A stretch of DNA of 16,085 nt, taken from assembly GCA_028710845.1 (NCBI GenBank), contig JAQTTI010000016.1, positions 1-16,085 of the forward strand, in the 5' to 3' direction. The position numbers and the translations under genes were made by a program. Every line of letters starts with the position of its first letter. Within the stretch, counting starts at the first letter, position 1. The notes under the pieces were generated by a model. The model saw only the letters and a list, made by a program, of their open reading frames with translations. It made no database searches and had not been told where the DNA came from. This document shows, piece after piece, positions 1-5,801 of this stretch. This DNA comes from Candidatus Omnitrophota bacterium (GTDB lineage: Bacteria > Omnitrophota > Gorgyraeia > Gygaellales > Profunditerraquicolaceae).

Positions 1-708
1 CTGGTGCCTCCTCTGGATACTGCAATCTCTTTCGCCGAGCTGGACTATATGGTTGTGGCGGTCGCCGATAATCTGCACTTCGATATGACGCGGCCGCTCA
101 ATATATTTTTCGATGTAAACGCTGGAATTTCCGAAATTAGCCTCAGCTTCGGTTTGAGCGGTAAGCAAGCTTGAGACTAGGGTCAAATCATTGTGGCAGA
201 TACGCATCCCTTTTCCGCCGCCGCCGGCCGCAGCTTTAATAATTACCGGATATCCGATGGATTTTGCGGTTCTAAGGGCTTCTTCTTTATTTTTGATAAT
301 CGCCCTGCTGCCGGGGACGATTGGAAGCCCTGCTTTTTGCATCGATGTACGAGCGGCCATTTTATCGCCCATCAGGCGCATATTTTCAGGAGTCGGCCCG
401 ATAAAAGTAATCTTGCAAGATTCGCATATCTCGGCAAAATGGGCATTTTCGGCTAAAAATCCATAGCCGGGATGTATTGCTTCGACATCGGTAATTTCGG
501 CGGCGCTAATAATTGCCGGAATATTTAAATAACTGGTTGCGCTTGATGATTGGCCGATACAGATTGCTTCATCGGCAAAACGGACGTGAAGGCTTGAGCG
601 GTCAGCCTGAGAATAGACAGCCACTGTTCGGATGCCTAATTCATGACAGGCGCGGATTATTCTTAAGGCGATTTCGCCTCGGTTAGCAATAAGGATTTTG
701 GAGAACAT
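1..708 (-). CDS. accC: Biotin carboxylase subunit of acetyl-CoA carboxylase (partial, 3' end outside window)
   Basis: Carboxylates the biotin on AccB using ATP and bicarbonate, the first half-reaction of malonyl-CoA formation for fatty-acid synthesis in the cytoplasm. The first 236 codons are present and the frame is open to base 1; the family is usually about 445-450 residues, so roughly half the gene is seen. The N-terminus MFSKILIANRGEIALRIIRA is the classic biotin-carboxylase start, followed by the IHPGYGFLAEN motif near residues 79-88. The ATP-grasp glycine-rich loop AAAGGGGKGMRI is near residues 159-170, and the EKYIERPRHIEVQI segment lies near the window edge. The ATG lies 9 bases after the accB stop, so the two are cotranscribed. 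Seen directly: motifs and open frame. From family knowledge: the reaction. Pyruvate or propionyl-CoA carboxylase subunits share the fold, but the adjacent accB makes AccC by far the best call. Confidence 0.96.
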   Translation of the reverse strand, partial: MFSKILIANRGEIALRIIRACHELGIRTVAVYSQADRSSLHVRFADEAICIGQSSSATSYLNIPAIISAAEITDVEAIHPGYGFLAENAHFAEICESCKITFIGPTPENMRLMGDKMAARTSMQKAGLPIVPGSRAIIKNKEEALRTAKSIGYPVIIKAAAGGGGKGMRICHNDLTLVSSLLTAQTEAEANFGNSSVYIEKYIERPRHIEVQIIGDRHNHIVQLGERDCSIQRRHQ

Positions 709-717
709 CTTAAATTA

Positions 718-1173
718 TTAAAGCGGCTCTATAAGGAATAAAGGCTGGCCGAATTCTACCGGCTCAGCGTTATCAACTAAAATTTCAAGTATCTTACCCT
801 TGATTTCTGATTTTATTTCATTCATCAACTTCATCGCTTCAATAATGCAGATTACCTGGCCCGGTTCGATGGTTGCGCCTGTTTCAACATAAGCTGCAGC
901 TTCCGGATTAGGAGCGCGATAAAATGTGCCCACCATAGGAGATTTTATTTCTACTGTTTTAATTTCATTTTTTTCTTCAGCCAAATTAGCGCCCGGAGCT
1001 TTCGAACCTTGGGATCCTGCGGCCTGTTGAAGTACTACCGGACCTTCAAAACCTTCGATTCCATTAGCCGTTTTCTTAAGCCGGATACGCATATCATCTT
1101 TCTCTATCTCCAGCTCAGAAAGGTTGTTTTCATTCATCAGGTTGATCATTTCCTTGATCTCTTTAATGTTCAT
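718..1173 (-). CDS. accB: Biotin carboxyl carrier protein of acetyl-CoA carboxylase
   Basis: Carries biotin between the biotin carboxylase and carboxyltransferase sites of acetyl-CoA carboxylase. The 151-residue length is typical. The N-terminal segment (MNIKEIKEMINLMNENNLSE, residues 1-20) is the usual AccB helical start. A flexible Ala/Gly/Lys-rich linker follows at about 50-72, then the biotinyl domain from about 73 to the end. The biotinylation site is the EAMK motif (residues 112-115, lysine 115), followed by LMNEI as in genuine AccB, and the structural thumb-like stretch AAAYVETG lies upstream of it. The gene is 12 bases after the efp stop and 9 bases before accC, in the widely conserved order efp-accB-accC. 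Confidence 0.96.
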   Translation of the reverse strand: MNIKEIKEMINLMNENNLSELEIEKDDMRIRLKKTANGIEGFEGPVVLQQAAGSQGSKAPGANLAEEKNEIKTVEIKSPMVGTFYRAPNPEAAAYVETGATIEPGQVICIIEAMKLMNEIKSEIKGKILEILVDNAEPVEFGQPLFLIEPL

Positions 1174-1185
1174 CTAAAGCTCCTT

Positions 1186-1752
1186 TTAATTAATTCTCTC
1201 AACATAGGTGCCGCCGGTACGCGTATCCACCTTAATTTTGTCGCCGATATTAATAAATAAAGGAACCTGGATAGTCGCTCCGGTATCAATTTTAGCAGGC
1301 TTAGTGCCGGCTTTTGAAGAATCGCCCTTTATTCCCGGTTCGGTTTCGATAATATTAAATTCGATAAAATTCGGTAGGCTAACCGACAAGTTCTCCCCTT
1401 TAAAAAAATAACCTTGAATCTCAAGGTTGTCTTTTAATAATTTAACGTTATTTCCTATCTTATCTTCGGGAATAGCAATCTCTTCGAAATTATCCGTATC
1501 CATAAAATGAAATAAGCCGCCGCTTGAATACTGATATTGAAGAGAACGTTCTTCAACAAAAGCCTGTTCGATCTTTTCGTCGCCGCGGAAAGTTTTCTCC
1601 TGAATATTATCGTTTTTCATGTTGCGCAGGCGGGCCCGCACAAAAGCTGCCCCCTTACCCGGCTTTACATGCTGAGCATCAAGAACGACATAAACATCGC
1701 CTTCGACTAAAATAGTTACCCCTGATTTAATTTCATTTATTGATAAAGCCAC
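1186..1752 (-). CDS. efp: Translation elongation factor P
   Basis: Binds the ribosome between the P and E sites and relieves stalling at consecutive prolines. The 188-residue length and three beta-barrel domains are normal. The loop HVKPGKGAAFVRARLRN carries the tip lysine at residue 33, in the place that is modified in other bacteria (beta-lysylated in E. coli, aminopentanolylated in Bacillus); no modification gene is visible here. The C-terminus has the expected GATIQVPLFINIGDKIKVDT signature. The start codon is GTG at 1750-1752, preceded by a GAGG Shine-Dalgarno-like motif about 6 bases upstream. It overlaps the end of the peptidase gene by 20 bases, consistent with translational coupling. 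The peptidase-efp-accB order is widespread in bacteria. Confidence 0.96.
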   Translation of the reverse strand: MALSINEIKSGVTILVEGDVYVVLDAQHVKPGKGAAFVRARLRNMKNDNIQEKTFRGDEKIEQAFVEERSLQYQYSSGGLFHFMDTDNFEEIAIPEDKIGNNVKLLKDNLEIQGYFFKGENLSVSLPNFIEFNIIETEPGIKGDSSKAGTKPAKIDTGATIQVPLFINIGDKIKVDTRTGGTYVERIN

Positions 1753-2794
1753 TTAGCACCTCACATCCTTTATTTGTTACTAAAACCATGTCTTCTATTC
1801 TTATCCCAAATTTACCCGGCAGATAAATACCGGGTTCTATTGTAAAAACCATTCCCGGCCTGACGGCGGTAGATTCATTTCCCGAAATACGCGGTTCTTC
1901 GTGGACCTCTAGCCCCACTCCATGCCCGAGATTGTGGGTAAAGTTTTTTGCGTAGCCGTTTTTGGCTATAAACCTGCGCGCAACCCTATCAATTTCAGCC
2001 ATTTCTGCGCCAGGGGCAACTCTTTTTATGGCTTGCTCCTGGGCCCTAAGGACAATATCATAAACCTTGCGCGCAAGAACTTTTATTTTACCCAAAAACA
2101 AAACCCTTGTCAAGTCAGTTTTGTAACCCTGGCAGTCTACTCCGAAATCGATCAATACAGGCTCGTTATCTCTTAGCTTGCGCTGGCCTGAAAGGTGATG
2201 CGGTTGGCTGGAGTTAGGCCCGCTGCCTACGATTATGTCAAAAGATGAGCCACTTGCACCTTTATAACGCATAAAACGCTCAAGCTCCCCGGCCACCTCT
2301 ATCTCTTTTATCCCCGGAGCAAGCAACTTTTTGATATATTCCAATGAAGAAGAGGTAATCTCCATTGCCTGTTTAATTTTTACGATCTCCGAGGCATCCT
2401 TAACCACTCTCTTGCCTTCAACGATACCGTACGTCGGTATTAAATTAAAGCTTCCTTTGGCCAGCTCTTTAATTTTACTGAACTCGGCAAAAGGCATATA
2501 CCTTTCCTCGATTCCTACATCAGTTAAACCCAACTCCTTAACCGATTCGGCAATATGCTTGAATATGCCGCCGTTGCACTCTTTAAGCCGGGCATTATTT
2601 TTTAGAAAAATCCCGGCTTCTTCGCTGTATCTTGAGTCGGTAAAATAGATATTTTCTTTTTCCGAAACCAAAAGATAGGAATCCCGGCTTTCGGCGTATA
2701 CAAGATAAGAAATATTGGCGGGCAGGGAGACAATCAGGCCGTTTAGTTTTCTCTGCCTTAACTCAAGAATTATGCTTTTTAATCTAGAATTCAT
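1733..2794 (-). CDS. M24-family Xaa-Pro peptidase (aminopeptidase P / prolidase type)
   Basis: Predicted cytoplasmic metallopeptidase that cleaves next to proline. At 353 residues it matches the short Bacillus YqhT-type proteins. Residues 1-125 form the creatinase-like N-terminal domain and about 135-353 the pita-bread catalytic domain. All five metal ligands are visible: D216 (LIDFG), D227 (KTDLTR), H291 (LGHGVG), E320 (TIEPGIY) and E334 (IRIEDMV), with the canonical 11-residue spacing between the aspartates. It starts one base after the aroQ stop, and its last 20 bases overlap efp, whose product serves proline-rich translation; whether that pairing is functional is inference. PepP (aminopeptidase) and PepQ (dipeptidase) cannot be told apart from sequence alone, so no symbol is given. 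Confidence 0.92.
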   Translation of the reverse strand: MNSRLKSIILELRQRKLNGLIVSLPANISYLVYAESRDSYLLVSEKENIYFTDSRYSEEAGIFLKNNARLKECNGGIFKHIAESVKELGLTDVGIEERYMPFAEFSKIKELAKGSFNLIPTYGIVEGKRVVKDASEIVKIKQAMEITSSSLEYIKKLLAPGIKEIEVAGELERFMRYKGASGSSFDIIVGSGPNSSQPHHLSGQRKLRDNEPVLIDFGVDCQGYKTDLTRVLFLGKIKVLARKVYDIVLRAQEQAIKRVAPGAEMAEIDRVARRFIAKNGYAKNFTHNLGHGVGLEVHEEPRISGNESTAVRPGMVFTIEPGIYLPGKFGIRIEDMVLVTNKGCEVLSGFINK

Positions 2795-2795
2795 T

Positions 2796-3230
2796 TTAAA
2801 TTAAATCAAGAATGGCAGCTAGACCTAAAGTATAGCTTTTTGCTCCGAATCCCAGGATTGTTCCGCTGGCAACCGGGCTGATTAAGGATTTATGCCTGAA
2901 CTCCTCGCGGGAATGGATATTGGAAAGGTGGACTTCGACTACGCTTAATCCGCAGGCAGCCACAGCGTCGCGGATAGCCACGCTTGTATGGGTATAGGCA
3001 GCCGGATTGATCAAGATTGCGCTAAATTTATTTTTTTTGGCATGACCAATCAGGTCAACGATCTGGCCTTCATGGTTGGACTGCTTGATTACCAGGTTGA
3101 CTTTTCGTGCCTTAGCCTCTTTTTTAAGCATCGAATTTATTTTTTCTAAAGTCAGGCGGCCGTAAATATCCGGTTCCCGCACACCCAGCAGGTTTAAGTT
3201 GGGCCCATGAATAACCAATATTTTTTTCAT
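2796..3230 (-). CDS. aroQ: Type II 3-dehydroquinate dehydratase
   Basis: Dehydrates 3-dehydroquinate to 3-dehydroshikimate, the third step of the shikimate pathway; the type II enzyme is a cytoplasmic dodecamer. At 144 residues it has the family's usual length. The N-terminal GPNLNLLGVREPDIYG contains the catalytic tyrosine (Y23) in the flexible lid, followed by SNHEGQIVDLI (residues 51-61), INPAAYTHTS (75-84) and VEVHLSNIHSRE (98-109) with the catalytic histidine at 101. A SPVASGTILGFGAKSY segment near the end matches the family. The start lies directly after the stop of the upstream zinc-ribbon gene and has a GAGGCGG ribosome-binding motif. aroQ next to pepP-efp-accBC is a common arrangement. 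Confidence 0.96.
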   Translation of the reverse strand: MKKILVIHGPNLNLLGVREPDIYGRLTLEKINSMLKKEAKARKVNLVIKQSNHEGQIVDLIGHAKKNKFSAILINPAAYTHTSVAIRDAVAACGLSVVEVHLSNIHSREEFRHKSLISPVASGTILGFGAKSYTLGLAAILDLI

Positions 3231-3383
3231 TTATTCCGCCTCGTCAATAAGCATAATCGGAACTCCATCACGGATGGGATATTTCTTCTTGCACTGTTTA
3301 CAGATAATTTTATTGCCGGCTAATTCCACATCGCCCTTACAGGCCGGACAGGCTAATATATCGATCAGCTCTTTATCGATCAT
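3231..3383 (-). CDS. Small Trm112/UPF0434-like zinc-ribbon protein
   Basis: A 50-codon reading frame beginning ATGATCGATAAAGAGCTG and encoding MIDKELIDILACPACKGDVE at its start. It has two cysteine pairs, CPAC at residues 12-15 and CKQC at 28-31, the arrangement expected of a single zinc ribbon. The tail KYPIRDGVPIMLIDEAE is characteristic of the Trm112/UPF0434 family, whose archaeal and eukaryotic members activate methyltransferases; the bacterial role is poorly defined. It is short and easily missed, but it fits perfectly: its ATG overlaps the TGA of the upstream DUF1844 gene (ATGA at 3380-3383), and its TAA is immediately followed by the aroQ ATG. Family membership is confident; function in this organism is unknown. 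Confidence 0.88.
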   Translation of the reverse strand: MIDKELIDILACPACKGDVELAGNKIICKQCKKKYPIRDGVPIMLIDEAE

Positions 3384-3754
3384 TTTTTATCCTCATCTTT
3401 AGCCAGGTAAGCCATCCTTAATTCATAGATCAAGTTTTCCAAGAGTTCTGTTTCTTCCTTGGTCAGGTTACCTTTGGTTTTTTCCTGAAGCATGGCCAAT
3501 GTGTCGATCAAAAATTTTGCCTGAGCAGGGTCTTTTTCGGTTTTCCCCGTGGAAGGGTTGGCAATATGCCCAAGGGCAATCGAAGCCTGCAAGGTCAAAG
3601 TAGTGATAAAAAATTTAAAATCAGCTTCCGGCGGGACAAAACCCTCCCTTTTAGGCTCATGCTTTTCTTTTTCTACCTGCTCCTTCCAACTTTCATCAAC
3701 TTTTTTCTGGTTTTCTTTGTCTAAATTATTTCCTTGGTTATTTTTTTCGTCCAT
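3380..3754 (-). CDS. DUF1844 domain-containing protein
   Basis: A 124-residue cytoplasmic protein of unknown function. Residues 1-40 are a charged Lys/Glu/Asn-rich, probably disordered tail. The DUF1844 core runs from about 44 to 118 and shows the family pattern: FKFFITTLTLQASIALG, then a short NPSTGK segment, AKFLIDTLAMLQEKTKGNLT and a C-terminal LLENLIYELRMAYL helix. Such proteins occur mostly in Deltaproteobacteria, Acidobacteria, Omnitrophota and relatives, which helps suggest the host. It starts 3 bases after the Memo-family gene and ends in a 4-base ATGA overlap with the zinc-ribbon gene, so it is part of the same operon. No catalytic motif is seen. Confidence 0.88.
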   Translation of the reverse strand: MDEKNNQGNNLDKENQKKVDESWKEQVEKEKHEPKREGFVPPEADFKFFITTLTLQASIALGHIANPSTGKTEKDPAQAKFLIDTLAMLQEKTKGNLTKEETELLENLIYELRMAYLAKDEDKK

Positions 3755-3757
3755 AGC

Positions 3758-4579
3758 TTAATAAATTGTGATTCCGGCATAGCCAACAACGCTGTTCATA
3801 TCATTATTGACCTGTCCGCTGGTTTGATATTTGATTAACTGGGCTCCTTTAGCCCCTAAAAGCTTAGCTGTCTTTATTAATACCGCTACGGGTGCAAAAC
3901 CGCACATTGATATATCTGAATCCCTGATTACGATTTCCAACCTATCTTCATCTAGGGCAACAATGGCCTCAATAGCCAAAGAATCTTTCTTTTTAGAAAT
4001 TTCCTGAGGCTCATAATGGTTCAGATCAGAGCTAGCAATAAAAAGAACTGACTCCCGAAGGCTATTTTTCTTAATTACATCTGCTAATCCTTCGGCTAAT
4101 TCTTTCAAAGACAATAAATTAAAAGATTTAATCGCTATCGGAACAATTCTAAAATCATTCCTAAAATATTGCAATATCGGAAGCTCAACTTCCAAGGAAT
4201 GCTCATCCTGGTGCGCTGTAATATCAACTTCGAGCAACTCCGATCTATTTAGGAATAAACCGGCCAGCTTATCATTAATATCTACGTTACCCAGCGGGGT
4301 TTTCCAGGTGCCTTTGGGGATTATGCTAAAATCTGCCCCTAGACCGGTATGATTTGTGCCAAGTAAGATTAGATTATCTTTTATATTTATTCCGGAAATA
4401 GTCTCGGTTGCAACCTTACCCGAATAAAGATATCCTGCATGGGGAAGGATTGCCCCAATTACATCCTTTTTTACGGCCCGCCTATCTTCAAAAGAAGAGA
4501 TCATTGCATTAAGATCTCTTTTGTTTGAAGGGTAAAATTGGCCAGCTACTACCGGATTGCGAAGGTAATTTTGCGCCAT
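3758..4579 (-). CDS. Memo-family protein (AmmeMemoRadiSam system protein B)
   Basis: A 273-residue protein of the MEMO1 family, structurally related to non-haem iron dioxygenases of the LigB/DODA type. Visible family signatures are RNPVVAGQFYPS (residues 7-18), LPHAGYLYSG (45-54), GTNHTG (about 74-79), the acidic DEHSLEVELPIL stretch (about 124-135) and SSDLNHYEP (about 184-192); histidines in these motifs form the putative metal pocket. In many genomes this protein is encoded with an AMMECR1 protein and a radical SAM protein, but neither lies within this window. It starts 6 bases after the S21 stop and is probably cotranscribed with it. Molecular function is unknown; family assignment is secure. 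Confidence 0.92.
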   Translation of the reverse strand: MAQNYLRNPVVAGQFYPSNKRDLNAMISSFEDRRAVKKDVIGAILPHAGYLYSGKVATETISGINIKDNLILLGTNHTGLGADFSIIPKGTWKTPLGNVDINDKLAGLFLNRSELLEVDITAHQDEHSLEVELPILQYFRNDFRIVPIAIKSFNLLSLKELAEGLADVIKKNSLRESVLFIASSDLNHYEPQEISKKKDSLAIEAIVALDEDRLEIVIRDSDISMCGFAPVAVLIKTAKLLGAKGAQLIKYQTSGQVNNDMNSVVGYAGITIY

Positions 4580-4585
4580 CTTTAC

Positions 4586-4747
4586 TTATTTTCTGGCTTT
4601 GGCTTTCTTTCTTTTACGTTCACTCGGCTTCTCGTAATGTTTACGGTCGCGTACTTCCCGCAGGATACCTTCCTGCTCGATTTTCTTCTTAAATCTGCGC
4701 AAAGCAGACTCAAATGATTCGTCCTTTTTTATTTCGACCTGAGTCAA
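4586..4747 (-). CDS. rpsU: 30S ribosomal protein S21
   Basis: A 53-residue basic protein of the small ribosomal subunit with the family motifs KKDESFESALRRFKKK, REVRDRKHYEKPSERKRKKA and a Lys/Arg-rich tail. I chose a TTG start at 4745-4747 rather than the in-frame ATG at 4754-4756. The ATG lies inside an extended Shine-Dalgarno sequence (AAAGGAGATGATC, 4751-4763), which matches the consensus TAAGGAGGTGATC at 11 of 13 positions, whereas the TTG is 9 bases downstream of its GGAG core. The TTG start also gives MTQVEIKKDESFE, aligning with known S21 N-termini. Using the ATG adds three residues (MIR). It is the first gene of the S21-Memo-DUF1844-Trm112-aroQ-pepP-efp-accBC string and follows a strong promoter. 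Confidence 0.93.
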   Translation of the reverse strand: MTQVEIKKDESFESALRRFKKKIEQEGILREVRDRKHYEKPSERKRKKAKARK

Positions 4748-4750
4748 TCT

Positions 4751-4763
4751 GATCATCTCCTTT
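4751..4763 (-). promoter_or_regulatory. Extended Shine-Dalgarno of rpsU containing an in-frame ATG
   Basis: The minus strand reads AAAGGAGATGATC, close to the full complement of the 16S rRNA 3' tail. Because the in-frame ATG is part of the pairing region itself, initiation there would have zero spacing. This decides in favour of the TTG start at 4745-4747. Confidence 0.75.
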
Positions 4764-4784
4764 CACGTTAAAATTTAGAACTTT

Positions 4785-4812
4785 ATTATACCATTCTTTA
4801 TATGTGTGTCAA
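4785..4812 (-). promoter_or_regulatory. Sigma-70-type promoter for rpsU operon
   Basis: On the minus strand a perfect TTGACA (4807-4812) is separated by 16 bases from a perfect TATAAT (4785-4790), placing the start of transcription near 4778 and leaving a leader of about 30 bases before the S21 start. This is the strongest promoter in the window, suited to a ribosomal-protein operon. It sits about 30 bp beyond the edge of the palindromic element at 4845-5020. Confidence 0.8.
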
Positions 4813-4844
4813 TAACGCAACTGGCTTGTCTCTGGCGCGTATCC

Positions 4845-5020
4845 TTAGCTTTCCGGTTCTTGCTTCGGTGCTCAAAATTTTCGCCGTGCGCTACGGTTTA
4901 CGGCTTGCTCCGGCAGCACAGTGTTCCTTACGCATTAAGAATTGCCTTCACTCGCCGTAAAGCCTTGCGCACATCTGCCGAAAATTTTTAACGCACCTTC
5001 AGCAAGAACCGAAAAACCAA
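4845..5020. repeat. Long imperfect palindromic element, copy 1
   Basis: This non-coding stretch folds back on itself. CGGTTCTTGC (4854-4863) pairs with 5002-5011, GGTGC (4867-4871) with 4993-4997, AAAATTTTCG (4874-4883) with 4979-4988, GTGCGC (4886-4891) with 4967-4972 and TTTACGGC (4897-4904) with 4954-4961, leaving an apical region of about 50 bases. A diverged copy in the same orientation lies at 13575-13763, with long matches such as TTCCTTACGCAT in the apical part. Several differences between copies are compensated on the opposite arm. It could be a MITE/REP-like element or a transcribed structured RNA; no transposase is nearby. It lies between the end of tonB and the rpsU promoter and accounts for most of the gap 4757-5060. 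Confidence 0.8.
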
Positions 5021-5060
5021 TAAATATTACCGAAATGGCAAGCCATGACCCGCGGAAAGT

Positions 5061-5756
5061 TTATTCTATCTCAAATGAAATTATAATATTAAATGAAAGC
5101 TGCGGGTAATCGAGCTCTTTGGGGAAATTAGGAAAAGGCGAGGCGTGTTTAACGCTTCTTAAAGCAATATCCTTAAGATAATCGTTGGCGCTGGTCTTTT
5201 CATCGATCAAACGAACAGCTTTAATATATCCGTCATTGGAGATAATGAAAGAAACATAAACCTCGCCCGTCTCATTCTGGGTATAGTTTTGATATGCGCT
5301 GCGGCGGATCTTTTCCCGGACAACCTGATAATAACTTATATAGCTGGGATTATCTATTTTCGCCATCTCAATCGGAGGCAAGGTTATCTTCTTCTTTATT
5401 ATCATTATGTCGGGATTGGAAAAAGAAGGTTTCGGAAACTCCAAAAGGCTGTTGGCCAACGCCTTGGGCCCCTTATTTTGCTCGATATAAGGAGGCGGTA
5501 TATTTCTGGCCTGGGAAATTTTGGAATCAAGTTTTAAAAAAGGCTCTGATTTGGAAATCGGTTTTAAAATCTCCTGTTTTATTTTATCTTTAGGAAGAGG
5601 CTTTACCTCAAGGCTCTGCTTGACATATTGGACTTCTATCTTTTGCTTCTTTGGCGCAGGCTTAAAAGATGTAAACATGGGAAAGCGGATAAAAATCACC
5701 CCATGGCAAACAAGGGAAATAATGAAAGCGGTCCTTAAGTTTCTGTCGCCAAACAT
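5061..5756 (-). CDS. TonB family energy-transducing protein
   Basis: Couples the inner-membrane proton-motive force to outer-membrane receptors by binding their TonB box. It has 231 residues. A short N-terminal cytoplasmic segment (MFGDRNLR) is followed by one membrane helix at about residues 9-27 containing the SLVCH motif with the conserved Ser/His positions of TonB helices. A Lys/Pro-rich periplasmic spacer spans about 32-135, and the C-terminal TonB domain about 140-231 shows YYQVVREKIRRSAYQNYT, GEVYVSFIISNDGYIKAV and ASPFPNFP. It lies 45 bases downstream of the BtuB-like receptor and presumably serves it. ExbB and ExbD are not in the window. No Shine-Dalgarno is visible, and a promoter-like sequence ends 6 bases before the ATG, suggesting a leaderless transcript. 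Confidence 0.9.
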   Translation of the reverse strand: MFGDRNLRTAFIISLVCHGVIFIRFPMFTSFKPAPKKQKIEVQYVKQSLEVKPLPKDKIKQEILKPISKSEPFLKLDSKISQARNIPPPYIEQNKGPKALANSLLEFPKPSFSNPDIMIIKKKITLPPIEMAKIDNPSYISYYQVVREKIRRSAYQNYTQNETGEVYVSFIISNDGYIKAVRLIDEKTSANDYLKDIALRSVKHASPFPNFPKELDYPQLSFNIIISFEIE

Positions 5757-5762
5757 GCAAGT

Positions 5763-5791
5763 ATTTTAGCACAGCTATAATTGCCTGGCAA
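5763..5791 (-). promoter_or_regulatory. Candidate promoter of tonB, apparently leaderless
   Basis: The minus strand has TTGCCA (5786-5791; five of six matches to the -35 consensus), a 17-base spacer and TAAAAT (5763-5768; five of six to -10). Only 6 bases separate the -10 box from the tonB ATG, so transcription would begin at or next to the start codon. This would free tonB from the cobalamin riboswitch that controls the receptor. Confidence 0.55.
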
Positions 5792-5801
5792 GAAAAGCAA
5801 A

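Noticed and set aside
191..466. Plus-strand open frames opposite accC
   Set aside because: They are shadows of accC, which is open across the same bases with full family motifs.
4806..4991. Plus-strand open frame of about 60 codons over palindromic copy 1
   Set aside because: It runs along the inverted repeat. The matching part of copy 2 reads in a different frame for much of its length, so sequence is conserved but not a protein. No ribosome-binding site was seen, and it crosses the rpsU promoter.
5031..5047. ATGGCTTGCCAT hairpin downstream of tonB as a terminator
   Set aside because: The stem is only 4-5 bp with a minimal loop, and no run of T follows.
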